Assembly (NCBI GenBank): GCA_033032175.1
Contig: CM065322.1
Span: 17,608,001-17,672,000, forward strand
Reading direction: 5' to 3'
DNA: 64,000 nucleotides
DNA from: Saturnia japonica
Lineage: Eukaryota > Arthropoda > Insecta > Lepidoptera > Saturniidae
Positions 55,529-64,000 of this stretch are shown piece by piece. A model generated the notes under the pieces. The model saw only the letters and a list, made by a program, of their open reading frames with translations. It had not been told where the DNA came from and did not search any database. Every line of letters begins with the position of its first letter. The stretch's first letter is position 1. A program made the position numbers and the translations under genes.

Positions 55529-57057
55529 CTGTGTATGAAAGTTTATTTATATATGGTTGACAAAATTTAGTTACAATATCAACAAACAATTTATACAAGT
55601 TTTATAATGTTATCCATATTAATAAAAATCTGTAGTTATGTCTGTATATGTAATTTGTTTTCTCAAATTTCCAGATGGACATCATAGATTCAAATAATCA
55701 GTGAACTTTTTCCATATAAAAAGCCATTTTATTACTAAACTAGGGGTACTAGGCTATTGATATTAAAAATGTAACTAGTTTTCGGGAGTTATCGTAACCA
55801 TCTCGTAAAAAAATCCGTAGTACGTCCACGTAAAACTTTTTTCAATCTTATTTTAAACTCCAAAATAAAATTGTTTTTTTTTTACGGAATAAGAGATATA
55901 TTAATTAACCTATTATCTTCAAATATATCTACTCATATTATCGTATAAGTGCCAATTGGTTGTCGTGGAGGCAGTTTCTTGACTTTGACGTGACTAGTCA
56001 TACCGCGGTATGAGTCGTGCAATTTGTATCAACTTTTAACCGATAATGATAAAATTTTATAGACGGATAGATTTATAGATAGATTTATATGTCATTCCAT
56101 AATTAATTGTTTATTAGAAACATTAACAATATTGTCAGAAATCGCAAAAAAAAATGAACTGCCAAGTAATATTTAATAATTTTTTTAGGTACACGAGAAG
56201 TATAAACATATTTATTATACGTGTACGCGGTACAGTAACACATAACAGACAACAACTACGCCAGTTTGTTTATAAACACGATATGAAGTGAAAAGAGTCT
56301 CGGCATTTGCATTTCATCTTGGCAGAAGGAAACATTGCTCAGGAATAGTTTTGTACTCGTTATATTGTATTAATGTCCATCCAATATGGAGGGTTCCACA
56401 CTATACCACGATACTGTTCAAATACATTATAAGCTATTTGTATTATAAATAAAAATAGTAACGTTTGCTGTTGGAATATCTTTAACTGTGAGTAAAGAAC
56501 AGATACTGAGAAAGATTTTATAGTATGTTGTTGTCACTTTTTCCCGACCTATTATTTGATCAAAAACCCTATTTCAATGAATTATAATAAAACCGCAACA
56601 TGGCAGTTCAAGATCTTCAGCTGCATTTTATCTTTACAAGTGTTGTCATTACACCGATACACACAAGATGAAACAGCTGTTTTAACGCGCGCACCGCACC
56701 CCACACGCGTGCTACATATAAACTGCGATCACAAATATCTAAAGTGCGTTTTTTATTCCCACGGAGTACTAGTTTATTGTGTTTTTAAAATATTCATGTC
56801 ACCAATCGGTACTTATCGTAAAACCGTACGAGTTAATATACACCATTGATAAGTTTATCTAAATTAACATCGAACCTTCCCAACGTGAATGCCGAAAATC
56901 GCGTCTCTCGCGGCCCAACAGAAGAGTTCAATTTTCATTAAAGGTTTATTTTTTTGGAATTTTGTTTTATTTGTTTTGTTGAACTGGCCACTTTAATCTC
57001 AGATATCTGGCGTTTGGTTAGGAATTCCAAATTCAAATTTATTTCAAATTTAGGATT
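55529..57057. other. Upstream intron of dystrophin, no exon seen
   Basis: AT-rich. 56040-56220 resembles the repeat at 15.8-16.2 kb. The 97-codon plus frame at 56556 has no likeness to known families. Confidence 0.35.
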
Positions 57058-57297
57058 GTGTATCTACTGCTATGGGCGAGGTCCTGGGTTCGAATTCCAG
57101 GTCGAGCAAAGTGTTATTCGGTTTTTCCTATGAAATTCTCAGTAGCAGCTCGGAGTTTGGTTTCGTACCCGATTAATGGCAATAGGCTGGCCCCCTATTA
57201 CATGGGACCTAAAAACATACTCGGCGAACTGTGAGTGTACATTAGTACACCTCTGCCTAACCCTTCGGGGAATACAGGCGTAATGGTATGATGATGA
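57058..57297 (+). repeat. tRNA-derived SINE, family 1, head truncated
   Basis: Box B GGGTTCGAATTCC, body GATTAATGGCAATAGGCTGG and CTATTACATGGGACCTAAAA, ending CAGGCGTAATGGTATGATGA with an (ATG)n-type tail. Box A is lost. Confidence 0.75.
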
Positions 57298-57399
57298 TTG
57301 TGTATTTGTGTTTCGATTTAAGTGATTCGTTTGATTTTGCACCATTCCATTTTTCTTTGATATCGTTCTTTTCACAAAATGGAAAACTTAAAATATCGC

Positions 57400-58290
57400 A
57401 TTATTTACGAATATGAGTTCCACCGTGACATCAGCTCAAATGATTAATGATGTGTATGGGGAAGTTATTTTAAAAGAAGCACGGTATATTTTTGGTTCCA
57501 ACGTTTTCGTTCTGGAAATTTCAACCAACGAAACAAACCCCGTGAACGGCCGGGGACCCTAGTTGATAATGAAGAATTAAAGGTGAGTGTAAGTGATAAA
57601 ACAATTTTAATTCACTTGAAACAAATAGAAAAGAGAAAAAGCTCGAGAAATAGGTACCGCATGAATTGACTGAAGCACCTTACCAACAAACACGTTGAGT
57701 GCTGAGTTACATTACTCAACCGTCACAATAACGAGGAAATTTTGAATCGTATTGTTACTTGCGACGAAAAATGGATCCTTGACGACAATCGGAAACGCTC
57801 ATCACAGTGGTTGAACCCAGGAGAATCGGCCAAATCCAGTCCGAGGCGAAAGTTGACTTAGAAAAAGGTATTGGTGAGTGTTTGGCGAACCAGTGCTGGA
57901 GTCATACACTACAGCTTCCTATGACCTGGTCAGACGATAACGTCAACAATTGCAAACCATAATGGAAAACCTAGCCGTTAAACAACCGAGTCTGGTCAAT
58001 CTTTCTAGCCCACTGCTACTTCAGGACAACTCTAGACCCGTACTTCACGACAGACGGTCGCTAAATTAGAGAACTGCGGTTAGAATTCTCCAACACCCAC
58101 CATGCTCCCCGGACATTGCTCCAACAGAGTACGACTTTATTGGAAAATCGAAAAATTTCTTGCAAGGAAAAAAATTCAACTGTGATGAGGCTTTTCATAC
58201 CTGCCCTTAAATATTTTATTGATTCTCGATCGCTTAATTTATTTCAGCAATTGAATCAATGAAATACCTATAAAATGGCGAAAGTGCATT
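57400..58290 (+). pseudogene. Decayed mariner transposase
   Basis: With many stops and frameshifts, mariner words appear in order: ILNRIVTCDEKWIL.DNRKRS (first Asp region), SAGVIHYSFL, a damaged second-Asp motif (LQDNSRPVLH) and HPPCSPDIAPTEYDF (as a family motif, partly shifted). They are followed by NFLQGKKFNCDEA. The N-terminal part before 57700 is badly worn. No terminal repeats identified. Confidence 0.7.
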
Positions 58291-58757
58291 GATAATAATG
58301 GTACATACTTCGATTAATTAAATGTATAATAATTTCATTTTAAAAATTCGTTTTGATTTTTCCATATAAAACGCTAATTTACTAACTTAATTTACTAACT
58401 TTAACTAATATACATTTTATAGTTTCCTGAACTATGTAATAATAATAGTAAATAATCTGGTAAGTTATTCACAAAATATTTCAATTTAATAAATAAAAAC
58501 CATAAATTCAGTATTTAAAATCTTATGATTCTAATAACTATTACGTAAAAATACACGGTAGGTAGCTTATAACTACAAAACTAAATGTTGCAACATTATT
58601 ATTTGTAAGTTTGACATTAGTGAATGTCAATTTACTCCGCGGGAATAACGATATAATATAACAATAACATATCAGCTCACAGTGTTGTAATGTCATGTCA
58701 TGATCCCGGAACCCGGACTGCTCCGGTAGAGCACCGGCCGCGGCCGCGGACACTCAC
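58291..58757. other. Intron, no feature until a CpG-rich patch
   Basis: AT-rich, then GC-rich from 58690 (CCGGCCGCGGCCGCGG). See the candidate exon that follows. Confidence 0.3.
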
Positions 58758-58816
58758 CGTCAAATCGCATACAAGTCGCACACGAGTCGCACAATAGTCG
58801 CGCGCAAACCGCTCTG
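58758..58816 (-). other. Candidate exon or leader exon, unproven
   Basis: On the minus strand a pyrimidine-rich TTTGTTGTTTCGGTTGCAG is followed by 59 bp and a strong donor ACG|GTGAGT. One frame is open and would leave in phase 0, fitting exon A, but its peptide (RFARDYCATRVRLVCDLT) is not spectrin-like. A non-coding leader starting in the CpG-rich stretch 59025-59180 is an alternative. Confidence 0.25.
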
Positions 58817-59682
58817 CAACCGAAACAACAAACGCTCAGAGGAATGCCCGCCGAGGAACTAAGCAATAATCAGAGTCTGGCATCGCGAGCGAACAGGGCA
58901 GACTGCAATATTTCATTGCTCTGTTATAAACCAGAATAAACTAGCGAATTAAAATAAATTAGAACATCCCGTAGATAATAGAAAGATTCAAATCCGATGA
59001 GAGTGCGTGACGCACTTGCGATGTTCTGTCATCGGAGTCTGCCGGAGCGCCGGAGTACCGGAGCGCGAACGAGACACGATGGGACACAAATATTATCATA
59101 GATTCAAAAATAAACTGTAAAGCGGCTTTACCGCGAGACGCACGTCTCCGCCGCCATGCGTCGCGGTATTTAGAGCGGCGGCGGTTGTCTCATCTCATTC
59201 CCTTATGCGGAAACAACTGACTAAAAGGAAGGGCTCATTCACACATCGCGCAATTCCTTATTTTTTCCGGATTGCAATATGTGACGATTCGTTTTTTTTT
59301 TATTAAATAGTACATAGCTCTGTATTAGTATATTGACACGCTCACCAATCGTGGAAAATTACGAATACATACTAAAAAATCTCGCGTCATGATGAATCGT
59401 CTTTAGGATTGTTCTTATTAATCGATTCTGTTTCGATTCGCCTTTCGCTTAGTGCAGAGTGAGGTGGGGGGGAGGAAATCTCTCATTAGTGTTCGAATGG
59501 TTCCAGTATTAGATAGATACGTACCTATTTGTATTAAAATTGGATCCACTCAGTCTCTTTTTATTCGAGGACGAGGATAAAACCAATACAATATTTAAAA
59601 AAGTATTCACGACCATCTTATTGAACGACAAATCCAGGAATCTCTCTCTTTTTTACATCTATAACTCTTTCTGTTATAAATA
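58817..59682. other. Intron with CpG-rich patch
   Basis: 59025-59190 is CpG-rich (TCCGCCGCCATGCGTCGCGG). On the minus strand it has a TAAATA motif and a nine-codon frame starting ATGGCGGCGGAG. The rest is AT-rich. Confidence 0.35.
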
Positions 59683-60199
59683 TTAGGTCGGGAAAAAGTG
59701 TTTTCTCAAAACGTAGGTACAAACTTGTTATAAAATTTCTTTGGCTGTACTATTTGTATCTGGCTGGTTTTGGTAACATTAAAAAGGTTACATTAAAAAT
59801 AATAAATAAAAAAAAATCCCGCTATTTTTCATTTGTTTTTCTTTCTGTAAAAATGAATAAATGTAATAAAGAAATTCGATACATTTTAAGATATTATTAC
59901 CAAAAAAGGCAAAAATGCAACTCAAGCAGCAAAAAAATTAGTGATGTATATGATAGTGAGTAAGAGTAGCACAAAGTTGGTTCAAACGTTCAACATTTTC
60001 GGTATCTTCAAAATTCTTTAGGTTCTGTAGGTTAACATCAAAGTTTCTACAGCAACGTGATCATGTCTCTACCTACAAAATGGCAGAAAGTCATCGAGTA
60101 AAACGGCACATATATACTGTAAAGAAATGTAAATAAACTTTGAAAAAAATGTCTTGAGTTTTCATATAAAAATGCGAAGAAACTTTTTCCCCGACCCAA
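59683..60199 (+). mobile_element. mariner internal-deletion derivative
   Basis: 517 bp with TA on both sides (59681-59682, 60200-60201) and terminal repeats TTAGGTCGGGAAAAAGT and, reversed, TTGGGTCGGGGAAAAAGT. It keeps the first transposase codons (NKCNKEIRYILRYYYQKRQK, then AQSWFKRF after a stop) and the last ones (LPTKWQKVIE.NGTY), joined with the whole catalytic core removed. It can be moved only by a transposase made elsewhere. Confidence 0.85.
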
Positions 60200-60201
60200 T
60201 A

Positions 60202-60774
60202 ACTATGCAGTTGATAAATGTATTTCTCTTTAGAGAATCATCATTTATCACGAATTGTTAATTAAATCACAATGCAGTTGATAAATGTGAACGTCTATCC
60301 GACATAATAGCGAATGGCTATTCGTTAATGACGGATGTACGTAAGTGTGAACGAGCGGTTACTCTCACATAACGTTTTGGTTAACGCAACGCGTCTGTTG
60401 CTGTCCAGAGATCCCGGCAGTTCTCGAATATTCGAATCTTTGAATATCTAAAGCAAATTTTATCTGTTGCAGTAAATTCTAAAGAATAAATTTAACGAGT
60501 AAAAGACAGGCCAGATTTCAGCCAAAATTAGGTACTCATTTTGTTTATATCCCCCTGCTAGACGTAGTTGTTTATTAGGTTTCACTACTTTTTATAGACA
60601 AATCAATACAAATCGAGACTTGGCTCTTTTTTACAGCATGTTTTATGTTGGGATAAACTTTACCATTAACTCGGAAAACACTCTACTTAGAAACTCAATG
60701 GAGTCTTGATGTCAAGCCCGAAACTAACAAAATATCCTTTTTACTGTAAAACTTTTGTGTTGGGTATAGGAACA
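60202..60774. other. Intron, no gene seen
   Basis: Contains a 17-bp direct repeat ATGCAGTTGATAAATGT at about 60205 and 60272. Confidence 0.4.
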
Positions 60775-60793
60775 GGGCGCGGGCGCGGGCGCG

Positions 60794-60828
<35 letters not shown>

Positions 60829-60836
60829 GGGCTCGG
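60775..60836. repeat. (GGGCGC)n minisatellite
   Basis: About ten hexamer units with two GCAGGC variants. Confidence 0.9.
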
Positions 60837-63089
60837 GTTTTGATACTACAAAGCTCTAATAAAATGTTGGTGTAGGCACGAGATATTGCCTATACCTATA
60901 CGAAGTATTCTGATTACCTTTATTCATTGTCCACCAGACAAAACATAGGGAAGACGATTAGAAAAAATGCAAGTTTATATTATTATTATTTTATTAGCGC
61001 ATTGCTAATTAGTAAGTCAGCGTTTGATCACATACTAGATAATAACAAGATGCTGGAGATGCAACTCAGTGACTAACAAAATACAATACCTGTATATATA
61101 AACAGATTTTTCAAATTCCTTTGTGTATCCGAGTGTGAACTGAACTATCGCGTACTATATCGTATCAGGATATTTACCGTGGGAAACTTTCGAGGTCAAT
61201 TTCACTAAATATGTATTATAAATTACAGTTTCTTTATAGTGAAATTGAGATTAGACTTTTTAGACCATCTGAACGTAGTAGGTTCGAAGCAAACAGGTTC
61301 TAAAGCTAGCATTTTTTAGGTAGCAACAATTATATACCTAAACGGCTGCAGTGCGTGCAGTGCAGTGCCTATAGACAACAATCTGTTGTTTTCTTTGATA
61401 TCTGATTTTTCATTTCAGAAATCTTAATGTCAATACATTGTGACCAAAAAAATGTAACCCTTTAATTACAAATTGACGTAAATATTCATTGACAAAATTA
61501 ATATATTAACTTAGTAATAATTAATAAATGAATGCAAATACTTATTGTCAATTAAAATTTACTAAGTTAAAAATCCCATTTAAAAGAATGTAAAAAATTT
61601 ATTCATGAACATATATTCGTAAATCTATAAATAAAGGAAAAGTTGGGGAACTTGCACTCGTAAAATCTTAACATTTTTTATCGGTGATAACGATTCCAAG
61701 CGTCGTTTCTACAGGACTTAACCCCTTTTTCGCATTTATGTTATTGTTTGGTAAACACTACCTACATACAACTGATTATTAGTGTTAGTCTGTTTGTCTG
61801 TTATTAGCGATAGATACTTTCGATGTTAATTTAAAAAAGAACAGAATCTCCCGTGCAACAGTTCCCCAGGGCACACTGATTATCTCTGCACAGCATATTG
61901 TATTCCGTTTTGCTGCGTCACGTGTGGTAGTATAGTAGTTTATATTGTAACAAAAAATCTCACGAATAAATATATCTTACAATTACTGGGGACCATGTAA
62001 TTTAACAATTCGTACATAAATTTGAAGTAACATGAAATAAAAATTTACCTAAAAAGAATATAAATGAAAATTATTATTTTCATACATTTTAACAAATAAA
62101 CTGATAAGTTGCTCGAGATGAGGTCCATTTTGTTTGTATGCAAAAATGATGACTGCATTGCACCGGTTGTATGAGCAGCAGCAACACTCAAAGTATATCA
62201 ACATAAAATTGACTCAAAAGTGGAGTTGTCAGAATTTACACGCCGTGAACGTTGTACGCGTATCTTGAGACATCGACGTTCAACAAATTTACTAGCATTA
62301 GCAACAACACAAAGAGGTAAAACGCAGCAAATGCGTTGCAAAATAATTTCACTACTTCGGTAGTTAACTCACAACTCAGAAAAAGAATGCGACTTTGCGT
62401 ACGCAATAGGGGATGTCACTTCGAGCAACAATTTTAATTAGGCTAAATTACAAAATGTCGTAATTGTTACTTATTATTAATTGTTGTTACTACTAAACTG
62501 TTGGTTCTAAATTTTATTTTAAGTTTGTATTTTTTGTTTTATTTACATTGGATATTGTTTTTAATTAATTTTATGGCAATTTTAAACGAGTTTAGTTCGA
62601 ATACGAAGTTCCGGCTGCTTCCTTTGTGATAACTTTTTTTTTCAGTTTCTTTGAAATAACTTCCTAGTTGTTATACATTGTTGGAGATCTAAGAAAAAGG
62701 TTATGTTTTTAAAATAATCTGCAATCCAAGTTCCATAACGTTTTTTTTTTATGGCATTGTATTAGAAAAAAAAACACAATTAAATATTGAAATACTATAG
62801 TTTTTCGTCTTGCATTTTTTAATTTGGACCAATAATTGTTGTTTTAATATTGATGAAATAACCTGTGTTTAATCGTTTTTATAAATCAGAAGAAAAAAAT
62901 AAATTTGAATTAACACTTTTTTTAAATTAATTATTGATGTTGCATTTTTGATTTATTTTGTAAAAAGCTAAAAAACATGATAACTCAAAAATGGTTCACT
63001 TTTGCATAATGCATATGGGAATCAAAATTATCTTAAATAGTCGCCCCCATCACCTCATAACGGGAATACGACAAATTACCAATAACCCT
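60837..63089. other. AT-rich sequence, no gene recognised
   Basis: No exon of dystrophin was recognised. A slightly GC-richer segment at 62140-62420 contains GAGCAGCAGCAACACTC but no open frame with family likeness. Confidence 0.35.
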
Positions 63090-63413
63090 GTATAATTTAG
63101 TGGGTGCACAAAGAGGGAGTCACTTCCAGATGTCACTAACATTCACATAATGATCCACCCTTTAACAACCCTTTGACAGTAAAACCTGCTTGACATGGTC
63201 CTTCAACTTGTTATCCGCAAAATCAGTAATATTCTTCGGGATCTCTTTTTTATAGAATCTAACATTATTACCTAAATAACTTTTATTAGTTTTACTAAGT
63301 ATAAAACTGTGCTGTTCTTTAACAAAATCTAGCATATCAAAGTTTTTACGAATATTTATTAAATTATGAGAAATATATAAGGAGGGTGAAGTAAATATGT
63401 TAATTATTAACAA
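63090..63413 (-). pseudogene. Probable LINE pol C-terminal fragment
   Basis: The minus frame contains LGNNVRFYKKEIPKNITDF and KLKDHVKQVLLSKGC. It continues in another frame with words like YVNVSDIW, a pattern I associate with the extreme C terminus of insect LINE polyproteins. Upstream sequence gives no RT. Low confidence. Confidence 0.4.
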
Positions 63414-64000
63414 CGCTTAATAATGTATTATTTTATGAGTTATAGTATATTGCAAATAGGGACAAGTCAGAATGCATTCTGTAACATGAAGTAAATACAT
63501 AGCGTGTAGTAGTATCATAAAGGTATTGTATATGGTGTATTGTATTTGTGTATTAAGAAGTATGTACTGCACAGTTTGTAGTCTATAGATGTAAAATTCA
63601 TGTATTAGATTCTTTATTTAATGTATATATTACAGACATTATATTCATTATTAATAATTTTGATATCAATTTAATAAGATTATTAGTCTCCAGTTTGGAC
63701 ATGTTTCACTTTTAATATTCAAAACTTGATTTCGTAGTACCACGGAACTATACATTTATGTAGGTATTTCAAATCGCCAATACGTGGTGAACAAACCCTG
63801 GATCAGGCCGCGGCCGTCCCTCGGGAGAATGCCCTTCTCCAATATTGTCACGTTCATAAGATAATAATATTATTATTATAATTACTACCTCCTAGTCAAA
63901 TTAACAAAGAAGTAACAACAAAAATATAATTATAAAACTTTATTAATTTGTAATGTTAGAATCCGCGAGTTGACTGTATGTATAAAAATTAAAGTAGATA
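63414..64000. other. AT-rich end of window, nothing seen
   Basis: One small GC patch at 63805-63835 (CCGCGGCCGTCCCTCGGGAG). No coding or repeat call. Confidence 0.3.

Noticed and set aside
57139..57375. 78-codon minus frame
   Set aside because: Lies across the SINE at 57.1 kb; not a gene.
1..64000. CRISPR arrays, bacterial operons, replication origins
   Set aside because: The sequence is a eukaryotic intron landscape; the tandem repeats have no spacer structure.

Overview
The window is a piece of an insect nuclear genome, most likely a moth or butterfly. It is AT-rich and has small spliced exons with GT-AG borders. It holds Lepidoptera-style Helitrons (ends TC...CTAG, with the common TATATTAATACGTGAAGC start), tRNA-derived SINEs and many insect transposon families. 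The order is an inference from repeat types; no database was searched.

The host gene is dystrophin (Dys), on the minus strand. Five exons can be placed by splice sites, reading phase and similarity: 55418-55528, 54559-54735, 54197-54446, 4352-4440 and 1875-1970. They join in phase into about 241 codons of spectrin-like repeats on both sides of a hinge. The last exon (IRDWLSVEDMLRAQ...VGDL...KQK) aligns with the dystrophin repeat that follows hinge 3 in vertebrates. The 54197 and 4440 exon ends are joined across an intron of about 49.8 kb, so most of the window is one giant dystrophin intron. Neither end of the gene is in the window.

The intron is a nest of mobile DNA. From left to right it holds: a Helitron (4.6 kb); a 390-bp TA-type MITE interrupted by a complete but broken pogo/Tigger transposon (8.5-10.9 kb); a LINE with one in-frame stop (11.6-13.4 kb); SINE copies (15.6, 21.2 and 22.8 kb); a mariner remnant (16.9 kb); a Helitron (27.8 kb); a 5'-truncated LINE (28.9-29.7 kb); a Tc1/mariner-superfamily element with a DD82E-type transposase and inverted arms of 400-540 bp (33.96-37.28 kb); a decayed LINE reverse transcriptase (38.9-40.1 kb); the 5' part of an autonomous Helitron (41.5-43.0 kb); and a young BEL/Pao LTR retrotransposon (43.70-49.15 kb). 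The two LTRs of the BEL/Pao element appear identical, but its reverse transcriptase has been cleanly lost. Upstream of the exons (55.5-64 kb) are another SINE, a decayed mariner, a 517-bp mariner deletion derivative and a LINE tail.

Several short CpG-rich blocks stand out from the AT-rich intron (20.65, 30.64-31.2, 33.6, 40.75 and 58.7-59.2 kb). Fly dystrophin is known to use internal promoters inside large introns for short isoforms, so these blocks are the best places to look for alternative first exons, but nothing here proves that. The remaining sequence, several tens of kb, shows only simple repeats, short repeat fragments and unremarkable AT-rich DNA.
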